From positions 1-64,000 of the forward strand of contig CAIQUS010000225.1 of NCBI GenBank assembly GCA_903875045.1: a stretch of 64,000 bases of DNA, given 5' to 3'. This document shows positions 10,301-17,705 of the stretch, in pieces. The notes below the pieces were generated by a model that did no database searches, was not told the DNA's origin, and worked only from the letters and a program-made list of their open reading frames with translations. Numbering within the stretch: the first letter of the stretch is position 1; each line of letters begins with the position of its first letter. This DNA is from an uncultured Bacteroidales bacterium (GTDB lineage: Bacteria > Bacteroidota > Bacteroidia > Bacteroidales > FEN-979). A program made the translations under genes and the position numbers.

Positions 10301-12304
10301 TCCAAATATATTGTAACATTCGATAAACTTGGATTTAAACAGTATCAGGAAATTCTGCTTGATAAAATAGCAGAGGTTGTTGAAAATCCTAACTCATTGT
10401 TCGAAAGAGAACATACGAATTATCATTTAATCGACCTCCTGGTTAAAATTAATGGATATGATGAAAAACTGCCTGGCTTATTAACCAATTATTTTAAAAT
10501 TGAAAAGCCATTAGACAATAAATTTATTAAAATGCTTGCTCTTGGAGATATTAGCTTTGTTTCGAAGAATGTACGACGATTGAAGATTCTCCAGCGGGAT
10601 GTTTATAACAGTATCGAAGATTTGCCATGGAAAGAAGGAATAGGCATCGGGGATAATGATTCATTCAATGTTAAAACACCTCTCAATTGGTCTTTAGTCT
10701 TTCCCCAATTGTCTGTAGACGGTTTGTTTGGCATCAGAGCCCCGGAGGAAACATACAATTCTTTACGTTTTTTTATTGAACATTATTATGCTGTTGTTTC
10801 ACCGAATGCCGAATACTATTTTCCTCAATTCTCCGGGCAAAGCGGTCCTGATTTGGGATTGGAAGGAGCTGGCATCAATGAATTGAACAATATTCTTTAT
10901 AGCGAAGTTTATCATAAAAAACGAAAAGAAATTGATAAGCGATTAGCGGATTTCCGAAATGTTCCTTTGAAGGAAATAAAGCTTTTTGACTTGACCGGTT
11001 TAATTGCAATCCTGGAATTACGCATGATTTCAAAGGATGCAGTTAAAAAATCACAGAGTGACCCATGGATAAAAAGTATTGAAAAATTTCTAAATAAAAG
11101 AAAAGCACCTGATGATGTAGTATTTGAATTGTATGTTAAGGGAAATATCGAAAAATCGATTAAGCTTTTATTAAAAATGCGCGACGAATCTGAGTCAGCA
11201 TATTTATCGGAATTAGTCATTTTAGTTACAAACTACCTGGATTACCATAATCTAAACAATTGGATCGAAGTATTGATCGATTCGTTGATTGCGGAAAATG
11301 CTTGTTATCTTACAATTAATCTGTTTGGAGCTTTATTGGATAGAGACAGATTCGATTTGGCGTCATTAATTTTAGAAAAAGTCGGGGACAGAATTGAAAT
11401 CTTCGATGTGGAGTTATTAATGTCTGGAAAGGAGATTGACAGCAAGCAAATAAATAAGTATTATGGTTATCTGGCTTTCCATTTTGCAAATCGAAATCAA
11501 TTTGATGATGCGATAAAAAATATCCATTTAATTGAGGATCATATTGAACGGGACAAGTGGCTCATGAAAATTTCAATAATTGCCGCGAAGGCCAATCGAA
11601 TGGAAATTGCGCTTAAAGGATTGAAGAGTGTCAAGCCCGGGAACAAATACGCTTTGCTATTGTGGGCGTTATCAGAATGTAAAAGGGAATTGGGCTTTAT
11701 TGAAGAAGCCAATACATTATTAAAGGATGCGTTTGTATGTGCAAAAAAAATGAAATCAGATGACACCAAAAAACTCATTATAATAGGTACAATATCAAAA
11801 TTTTATAAATCTAACACCTTATTAGCTCTGGAAGGGATTGATATTCTTTATGGAGAAAAAATGGTTAGCAATCATGAAATCAACTGCTTTTTAAAAGAAA
11901 TGCTCAACAGGTTGATTTCTAAAAAGAATTATTCATTGGCATTTGAAATTTTCAAAAAATATCCTGATTCCTTAGATGAACTTACCTCAGCTATGAAATC
12001 ATTACCAATTACAAAAATATTGGAAATTGTTTCAGATGAAATTGGAGATCCTTTTTTGATTTCAGGGCTTCTTCAGAAATCAATCCGTTTAATGTTTAGA
12101 AATATTGACAATATTGACTATTCTTTAAATGAAGTATCTTCAATAGTGATAAAGGATGTCGAAATATTGTATGAAATATTATATCGGTATGCTGCATATA
12201 TTGCTTTTTGCAGTGATTACAATTATCAATCAAAAAGGAAGATACTTGAGGAGATTAATGAAGTTATAAAAATTGATGACTGGATAAAAGAAATCAAAAA
12301 TTAA
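7304..12304 (+). CDS. TIR-NTPase (STAND/NACHT-like) protein with long unknown C-terminal region
   Basis: This 1666-residue paralogue is downstream of the TIR-TPR gene and probably in its operon. The TIR domain (about 7-125) contains IFISYGRD and FDVWFDKD, with the candidate catalytic Glu88 in YCLNEIS. The NTPase has Walker A GLPGIGKS (207-214) and Walker B VTILIDALDE (301-310). Similarity to the upstream protein runs through about residue 470 and then stops. The remaining 1200 residues are largely helical, contain a hydrophobic patch near 835-860, and resemble no repeat family I can name with certainty, although the last 500 residues have HEAT/TPR-like helix spacing. It lacks the N-terminal zinc ribbon. 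A shared effector and NTPase with a different sensor points to a defence role, by inference. Confidence 0.82.
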   Translation: MTKLQSIKIFISYGRDEHAELAEKLKNDLREQGFDVWFDKDILKEGADWESYIEKSIDKLASDKENSFMLFLMTPHSVRRPDGYCLNEISKAIIKNITIIPIMVVASEPPLSICRIQWLDMQDCFPLGIRSQSYQQKFEKLLLSLKTKSFEFEEGQQTLHNLLNPIDFSVDILRHIHKFSGRKWLINRVDHWFKSSDQQSKVFWITGLPGIGKSAIASWLCENRREISAVHFCEYGNQTTGLDKLIKSLAYQLSTQLPDYSHILQTIDLQETFKTYSDPKTLFSILITKPLNKISPPDHPVTILIDALDEASNDGRNELAGLIVTEFEKTPKWLKLIITSRPDHEVMVPLQKLSPFIIDASCEENINDIKDYLQVELLPFLNEFEMSRKDEIVDVIATKSEGVFLYIKCICEELKSGTLQLKDLNNFPSSLGSVYSVFFKREFPNIENYKKNIREALSLVISSYEPIETNLLKRILHWKESDFYDFIELLGSLFVINSRGKGETITVFHLSLIDWLKDWSKSGDYCIPVAEGRLKQTEFAMMEYKKYKSDHKYILDPFVVKWLPSLIAESDNPMDVLNVLSDNEYVKLKIKLGFTEVLMNDFQKVFMLAHRSHNFDIFHTVLISVIKVHTEISNINLETLKNGFNKSDVNYFSSSLDITVNISLQDMYLTYIIKLYEILFVKKKEFDGKNQYIHKILTEIDKFSVKYPDFNWAKFLPLSLIKRIGYKLEELNIDCTTVLKGAKPYNHLILGIEDEYQYESIENADYIPSLLTEIAVQFYQNGLIEKASQIANRLDDSGKKYCSDEFLRLNRNQNEIEPGVYKKAKDNKLRISDTLFSGTVLALLGSAFRVFVLKPLYFSNLLIDVMLKYIVKIGTALKKGTNRIILTVHHLDKEQIENFLYYAKPPFVMIHLRTGFRRRAFKIKRRMNEIMNVMYEERENIPEVLYPLSISRGNKIDLDFEKCVKNINIYSPPEMEKHLHNLVGRIEKTFTQIEAMFIYSKYIVTFDKLGFKQYQEILLDKIAEVVENPNSLFEREHTNYHLIDLLVKINGYDEKLPGLLTNYFKIEKPLDNKFIKMLALGDISFVSKNVRRLKILQRDVYNSIEDLPWKEGIGIGDNDSFNVKTPLNWSLVFPQLSVDGLFGIRAPEETYNSLRFFIEHYYAVVSPNAEYYFPQFSGQSGPDLGLEGAGINELNNILYSEVYHKKRKEIDKRLADFRNVPLKEIKLFDLTGLIAILELRMISKDAVKKSQSDPWIKSIEKFLNKRKAPDDVVFELYVKGNIEKSIKLLLKMRDESESAYLSELVILVTNYLDYHNLNNWIEVLIDSLIAENACYLTINLFGALLDRDRFDLASLILEKVGDRIEIFDVELLMSGKEIDSKQINKYYGYLAFHFANRNQFDDAIKNIHLIEDHIERDKWLMKISIIAAKANRMEIALKGLKSVKPGNKYALLLWALSECKRELGFIEEANTLLKDAFVCAKKMKSDDTKKLIIIGTISKFYKSNTLLALEGIDILYGEKMVSNHEINCFLKEMLNRLISKKNYSLAFEIFKKYPDSLDELTSAMKSLPITKILEIVSDEIGDPFLISGLLQKSIRLMFRNIDNIDYSLNEVSSIVIKDVEILYEILYRYAAYIAFCSDYNYQSKRKILEEINEVIKIDDWIKEIKN

Positions 12305-12339
12305 CTGCGATTAGCACACTCATGTAACTGTTGGCGGCT

Positions 12340-13308
12340 TCACTGTGCCGGCGTAGTTGGTTCATGCTCCACCACCACCTTAACCGTCTCTGGCTTTGAT
12401 GCAATTTCAAAGGCTTTCAGAATGTCGGTAAACTGATAAGTTTCGGTGATGAGGGGAGTTGGATCGATCAACCCCTGACTCAGTAGCTGCAAGGCTGGTT
12501 TAAAAGGGCCGCAGCGGGAGCCGATTACCTCAAATTCGTTGATGACGATCTGGTTCAGGTCGATTTTTTCGGGGGCGGCAATGGTGGTTTTCAGTACCAG
12601 TTTTCCCCGTGGATAAAGGTGTGCCATCGCGGTGGCGATGCCTGCCGGGCTGCCGGTACAGTCGACGCACACTTCACCGCGGTCCGATTCTTTCAGGGTG
12701 CTGAGCAGTGATGCGTTTATCCCCATCTCCAGGGCCTTTTTTACTTTCAGAGGGTTGGGATCGAAGGTGGTGTAGTCGCATCCGTTTAACCGGAACACGT
12801 GCGAAATGAGCAGTCCGAGTTTGCCTGCTCCGAAAATGAATGCATTTTGTGATGGCCTGATGGTGATCTGGTCAAATATCTCTACTGCCGCTGCCAAAGG
12901 CTCGGTAAATACTGCCAAACGGGGGTCAAGCCCGTCGGGAACGACATGGAGATTCTGTTCTGGCAGGACCACATAGTCGGCAAAAACCCCGGCATGGTTG
13001 AAGATTCCCAGCACAGAGCGGTTCGGGCAGTGGGTGGGGCGGCCGGTGAGACAGAGATAGCAGGCGCCGCACGGACAGTTGATCTCTCCGACCACGATTT
13101 GCCCGGTGAGTTTTCGTCCGGGGGTTACTACCTCTCCCACAAATTCGTGGCCGGGAATGCCCTCAAAACCCATGTATCCCCTGAGAATTTCAAGGTCTGT
13201 GTTGCAAATAGCCGAAACCATTACCCTGATGAGTACTTCGTTGTTTGCAGGAACGGGGATGGGAACCTCCTTGATCTCCAATGATCCGTTAAAAATTAAT
13301 GCTCTCAT
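12340..13308 (-). CDS. Zinc-dependent medium-chain dehydrogenase (alcohol dehydrogenase-like)
   Basis: This 322-residue MDR-superfamily enzyme probably oxidises an alcohol or polyol with NAD(P). Catalytic zinc ligands are visible as C35 (ICNTD), H54-E55 (GHEFVGEV) and E136. Structural-zinc cysteines are C80, C83, C86 and C94 in CGACYLCLTGRPTHC. The Rossmann region carries FIFGAGKLGLL. It is slightly shorter than the usual 340-350 residues. It is the last gene of the seven-gene leftward operon, 12 bp after the barrel-protein gene. The substrate cannot be told from sequence. Confidence 0.85.
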   Translation of the reverse strand: MRALIFNGSLEIKEVPIPVPANNEVLIRVMVSAICNTDLEILRGYMGFEGIPGHEFVGEVVTPGRKLTGQIVVGEINCPCGACYLCLTGRPTHCPNRSVLGIFNHAGVFADYVVLPEQNLHVVPDGLDPRLAVFTEPLAAAVEIFDQITIRPSQNAFIFGAGKLGLLISHVFRLNGCDYTTFDPNPLKVKKALEMGINASLLSTLKESDRGEVCVDCTGSPAGIATAMAHLYPRGKLVLKTTIAAPEKIDLNQIVINEFEVIGSRCGPFKPALQLLSQGLIDPTPLITETYQFTDILKAFEIASKPETVKVVVEHEPTTPAQ

Positions 13309-13320
13309 TTGTCATTCGTT

Positions 13321-13935
13321 TTAATCATCCAAGGCGGCAGCTTTTTTAAATGCGCCAAAAGTTGAATAGATTCCAAACATCAGGCCGGGCCGGTCATTTG
13401 TCCAGTCCCAAAGTCCGGTGGCGAAAATGGTGACCGGCTGTTTTTTGATGAAGGAGAACTCGATCCTCGGACCTGCCGCATACATCTGGTAGTACCGGAT
13501 GAATTCAGCGCCGAATTTGAATGCTTTCAGACTGTAAAAACCCATGGCATCCCATCGGAATCTCTTTCCACCGAATTCGAAAGCGCCAAAAAACGAAAAC
13601 TGGTCCCTGGCAAGCATGATGATGGGTGAAACCCGCCAAATTTCCTTTTCATTCGTTTGCAAACCGCCCAGAAAACCTACAGAAACACCTTTTACCGGTG
13701 TATAGGTCACCCCCGCCAACGCTTCGCCCCAACTGTTATGGTTATATGCATTTACATAAAAATAGGTGGTAAAGCTCAGCTTTTTATTGAACTGATGATT
13801 GGCAAACAGGGTCACGACCGGCATCAACTCGTTGCTGATCCAGGTGTTGTATTGATTGATCTTAAAAATGGATTGTCCGTTAACCATTGAAGTGACAGTC
13901 AACCCCAGCAAAACACAACACAGATATCTCTTCAT
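13321..13935 (-). CDS. Putative outer-membrane beta-barrel protein
   Basis: The start at 13935 (MKRYLCCVLLGLTV) gives 204 residues with a clear signal peptide (cleavage near VNGQ); an upstream in-frame extension would overlap the kinase gene and carry no signal. The mature part is rich in aromatic residues, with alternating patterns such as KLSFTTYFYVNAYN and FRWDAMGFYSLKAFKFGAEFIRYYQMYAAG, typical of a small beta-barrel. It lies 19 bp after the propeller kinase and 12 bp before the dehydrogenase. The specific function is unknown. Confidence 0.65.
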   Translation of the reverse strand: MKRYLCCVLLGLTVTSMVNGQSIFKINQYNTWISNELMPVVTLFANHQFNKKLSFTTYFYVNAYNHNSWGEALAGVTYTPVKGVSVGFLGGLQTNEKEIWRVSPIIMLARDQFSFFGAFEFGGKRFRWDAMGFYSLKAFKFGAEFIRYYQMYAAGPRIEFSFIKKQPVTIFATGLWDWTNDRPGLMFGIYSTFGAFKKAAALDD

Positions 13936-13954
13936 GGTAGTAAAGTCAGCTATT

Positions 13955-16900
13955 TCAGGATTGTTTTTCGGGGATGGTGATGATAAATTCAGTGAACTCC
14001 CCATCCATGGATTTGACCTCTAATTTGCCTTTGTGAATTTGCGTTACAATGTCGAAGCTCATGGAAAGTCCCAACCCTGTGCCCTTCCCCGCCGGTTTTG
14101 TTGTAAAAAACGGGTTAAATATTTTTTCACGGACATGTTCGGGGATCCCGGTGCCATTGTCTCTGATGCTGATTTCAATTTTGTCGTTTATTTTTTTCGT
14201 ACTGACTACTACCTCAGGATGGTAACCCTGGATATTTTTCTTGATTTTTTCATCCAGGGCATAACATGAATTGTTGACAATGTTCAGGATCACCCTGCTC
14301 AGATCCTGCGGAATGATGCTTGCTTTGCCCACCGCCGGATCCAGCTGTGTTTTTATGGCGGTGTTGAAATTTTTATCTTTTGCCCTCATGCCGTGATAGG
14401 CAAGGTTGACATATTCGGATACCATGTTATTGATGTCGACCTGCTCATATTCTCCGGTTCTGCCACGCGAATGCTGCAGCATCCCTTTCACGATACTTTC
14501 TGCCCGTTTCCCGTGATCATTGATTTTTTTAACATTCCCTTTGATCATTCCGATCACCTCTTCCATATCTGCATATTTATCGGGGGTGAGGGTCTCTTTG
14601 AGCTCATGTACAAAGTCAAGCAGCTCGTCGGCAAGGTCGGCAGACAAGGATGAAAAATTGTTGACAAAGTTCAGCGGGTTTTGAATTTCATGGGCAATGC
14701 CGGCAATGAGAGCGCCCAGGGATGCCAGTTTCTCCGATTGTACAAGCTGATCCTGGGTTTCTTTAAGGTTCTGAAGTGTAAGTTGCAGATCTTCAAGGAT
14801 TCGGGTGCGGATGAAAGCGGAAATGATGTGTTCCTTCGAGTTTCGTATAAAGCTGAGATCTTTTGATTCGAAGGCATGTTCGCGGTTCATGTTTTCAAGG
14901 ATCAGAAAAGCCTCTACCTTGTTCTCAACCCTGATAACCAGCACAAGCATTGATTTTGGGATGGGAAGTTCGTTCAGGATGGGCACCTCTTCCGGTGTTC
15001 CGAACTTGATTTTCAGGAAAATATCTTCAAATACCTCCTCGGAATTCTTCAAAAAAAGTTTCTCAGCTTCAGCCAGACTGAGTTTGACATCAGCCAGATG
15101 GCGGAATTCCCACCCAAAGCTGGCTTTAAACTTGAATGCATTGATGTTTTTATCAAAAACAAGTGCCGTTGATTTCTCCACCGATTTGATGACTTTCATC
15201 TTTTCGAGCAGCATCTGCAGGAGGTTTTCGAAGTTTATCTCTGCATTGATCGATTTCACCGTGGTATTGATCTTTTCGAGCTCATCGTTCTTGCTGGCGA
15301 GTTCATCCGATTGTTTCTCAATCTCCTCTTTTTGCTGAACTACCTCCGCCGTGCGGTCGGCGATTCTTTGTTCGAGGATGTGTTTTTCCTTCAGCAGTGC
15401 ACGATTCCTGATGATCACGATCAGATAGATCAAACCCGCAGCCAGGATGATATAGAGGATGATGGCCCATATCGTGGAATACCAGGGTGAAAGCACATTA
15501 AAACTGAAGGTGGCTTCATGCGACACCATGTTATAAATGTTGCGTGCCTTCACGCGAAAGGTGAATTTTCCCTTGGGAAGGTTGGTGTACTCCTTGTGGG
15601 TTTGCACTGCCCAGTCTGACCATGCATCATCGAAGCCTTCGAGCAGGTATTGGTACTGGTTGTCGCCCAATGGGGAATAGAAGGGAGCTGAAAACTCGAA
15701 ACGTATCGTGTTGTCTTCGTATTTGAGCACTGTAACAGCAGGCAGTGGCTGGCTGGTCCCGGATGCCTTGTTTCCCAGGAAGATAACTGAGTCGTTGTGT
15801 GTGGTAATCCGCCGGATCAGGGAGGGGTAGGGATCGGGTTTCAGGATTTTCACCGCAGGATCGTACCGGATAAGGCCGTCGGGGCCGCCGAACCATGACA
15901 CGCCATCCGGTTCCGGATAGATGGCCCAGAACACATAATCGGCGATGGGTAGGAAAGGTGTGCGGTTGATTTCATAAGAATTGTTTTTTTTCTCAAGCAG
16001 AGATAAGTTGCTTTCGTCTCCGGCATTCACCCACAAATCGCCATGGTAGTTTTCGGTAATGATCGAAAACCATTGGTTTTCAGTAGACTTGTCGGGAGGG
16101 AAAAAAGTTTTCATTTTGAAGGAATGACTTGCTTCATCAAAAATGAATACCCCTTCGCGCGTTGAAACACTCATGTTGCCACCGATCAGGTTGATGGTCG
16201 CTCCGATGGTTTCAGTCAGCCCCGCAGATGACGAGAAAAATTCCAGGTTATCTGTTTTGGGCGAATACATGAAAACACCTTCTGTAAGGGTTGACCCCCA
16301 GATGTTGCCGTATGAATCGGCGAGCAAGGAATTGATCTCTTCTTCCGGACCAGGCAGTTTCCGTGAATTCCATTTCCCGTTCTGGTTTTTCAGGCAATAG
16401 AATCCTTTCATTTCACCTGCATAAACGGACGAAGGATCAGCAGATGAACAAACCAGCGACATGGTAAAGCCTTCCCAGATCAGCTTAGCGTGCTGACCAG
16501 TTACGAGGAAAACCCCCTGCGAAGTGGCTGCCAGCAAATCATTGCCACAGGAACTGACAGACCAGCAGGCAGTAATAATTTCCGGGACAGGCTGAAAGCT
16601 GAATAAGGTTTTATTATAATAAAATAATCCCTGGTAGGTTGCCACATAGAGTGTTTCGCCGTGGCGCATGATGTGGTTTACAGCCCCGTTCAGTCCGGCC
16701 TTGTCGTCAAAATAGGTGAGCGGCGAGGGGACTTCAATCATGGCGATGCCATTGTTGAGGGCCCCCCACAGGATGTTGTTGTCATCGGCAAACAGCGCCT
16801 GGATGTTCTCATTATGCAGGGATGCATTGTTGTTGATTATTTGCTTGACCCGGCCATCCGGATAGATGATCACAACGCCCTGGCGTGCCGTGCCGATGGC

Positions 16901-17695
16901 ATAGGAACTGTCGGACAACATCACGCCGGATGTGATCACGTATTTTAAAAAAAGTGCGTCAGATGGGGTGTTAAAATCCCTTACGCCATTTTCATCAACC
17001 AGGTAAAGCCCCTGTGTGCCGGTGGCAACGAGTGTTTGTCCGCCCCTGCATGGGAGCATGGCTTTGATCTCGATGGCGCCCGACACAATTTCTCCATGTT
17101 CTACGGGATACATTTTGTTGTTACGGAAGACCATCAATCCTTTATCTTTTACCTGAAAATAGATGTTGTTTCGCACCAGAAATCCGGAAAGAATTTCAAA
17201 TCCGGGTTTCAGGGTTTCCAGGTTTCCCTGGCGCCAGATGAATATCAGGTTTTTGGTGATGAAATATATGCCATCCCCGGTGGATAATATCTGCAATACA
17301 TTCTGAAAGGAAGGAACCGATGAATCATTGGGACTGATCAGGCTTTTAAAAGTGAGTTCTCCGCGGGAGCCAGGTTCAAGAAATCCGATCTCTCCCAGGG
17401 CCCCAACAAAAACCTTTCCACTGGTATCAATCGCCAGCGCCGATACTTTGGTATTTTTTTCCGTGGGGATCAGCCGCCAGAATTCGCCGTCGAATTGCAG
17501 CACCCCGGCAAAATTTCCAAAGTAGAGAATCCCCTGCGGATCACGAACGATCGCAAAATTTTGTGCATGAGCCTTATAGTCGGCAGGGGTGAAGTTTTTG
17601 ATAAACGGGAATCCATGTTCCTGAAGACGGGTGGTTTGCGCCATGAGGGTCCCGGTGAAGAAAAACAATAAGAAGGGAATGGCCAGTTTATTCAT
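13955..17695 (-). CDS. Beta-propeller (Reg_prop/Y_Y_Y) sensor histidine kinase
   Basis: A 1246-residue membrane sensor kinase. It has a signal peptide (to about MAQ20), a periplasmic region of two-component-regulator propeller repeats (for example GKVFVGALGEIGFL, NNILWGALNNGIAM, GNIWGSTLTEGVFM), a Y_Y_Y-type domain (about 665-750), one TM segment (about 755-775), a coiled coil and a GAF-like segment. The kinase core has phospho-acceptor His1002 in AGIAHEIQNP and ATP-binding motifs RDNGTGIP and GKGTGLGLS. Unlike classical hybrid systems of this architecture, it lacks a receiver and an AraC domain, so it must signal through a separate partner. The kinase core is a close relative of the soluble kinase at 27400. 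It lies 10 bp after the MFS-HEAT gene. Confidence 0.9.
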   Translation of the reverse strand: MNKLAIPFLLFFFTGTLMAQTTRLQEHGFPFIKNFTPADYKAHAQNFAIVRDPQGILYFGNFAGVLQFDGEFWRLIPTEKNTKVSALAIDTSGKVFVGALGEIGFLEPGSRGELTFKSLISPNDSSVPSFQNVLQILSTGDGIYFITKNLIFIWRQGNLETLKPGFEILSGFLVRNNIYFQVKDKGLMVFRNNKMYPVEHGEIVSGAIEIKAMLPCRGGQTLVATGTQGLYLVDENGVRDFNTPSDALFLKYVITSGVMLSDSSYAIGTARQGVVIIYPDGRVKQIINNNASLHNENIQALFADDNNILWGALNNGIAMIEVPSPLTYFDDKAGLNGAVNHIMRHGETLYVATYQGLFYYNKTLFSFQPVPEIITACWSVSSCGNDLLAATSQGVFLVTGQHAKLIWEGFTMSLVCSSADPSSVYAGEMKGFYCLKNQNGKWNSRKLPGPEEEINSLLADSYGNIWGSTLTEGVFMYSPKTDNLEFFSSSAGLTETIGATINLIGGNMSVSTREGVFIFDEASHSFKMKTFFPPDKSTENQWFSIITENYHGDLWVNAGDESNLSLLEKKNNSYEINRTPFLPIADYVFWAIYPEPDGVSWFGGPDGLIRYDPAVKILKPDPYPSLIRRITTHNDSVIFLGNKASGTSQPLPAVTVLKYEDNTIRFEFSAPFYSPLGDNQYQYLLEGFDDAWSDWAVQTHKEYTNLPKGKFTFRVKARNIYNMVSHEATFSFNVLSPWYSTIWAIILYIILAAGLIYLIVIIRNRALLKEKHILEQRIADRTAEVVQQKEEIEKQSDELASKNDELEKINTTVKSINAEINFENLLQMLLEKMKVIKSVEKSTALVFDKNINAFKFKASFGWEFRHLADVKLSLAEAEKLFLKNSEEVFEDIFLKIKFGTPEEVPILNELPIPKSMLVLVIRVENKVEAFLILENMNREHAFESKDLSFIRNSKEHIISAFIRTRILEDLQLTLQNLKETQDQLVQSEKLASLGALIAGIAHEIQNPLNFVNNFSSLSADLADELLDFVHELKETLTPDKYADMEEVIGMIKGNVKKINDHGKRAESIVKGMLQHSRGRTGEYEQVDINNMVSEYVNLAYHGMRAKDKNFNTAIKTQLDPAVGKASIIPQDLSRVILNIVNNSCYALDEKIKKNIQGYHPEVVVSTKKINDKIEISIRDNGTGIPEHVREKIFNPFFTTKPAGKGTGLGLSMSFDIVTQIHKGKLEVKSMDGEFTEFIITIPEKQS

Positions 17696-17705
17696 GATCC
17701 TTCAT

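Noticed and set aside
14805-15338. 177-codon plus-strand frame
   Set aside because: Fully antisense to the GAF/coiled-coil part of the propeller kinase; Ser/Phe-rich shadow composition.
13955-17695. Classical hybrid two-component system (HTCS)
   Set aside because: Propeller and Y_Y_Y parts match, but no receiver or AraC DNA-binding domain follows the kinase.
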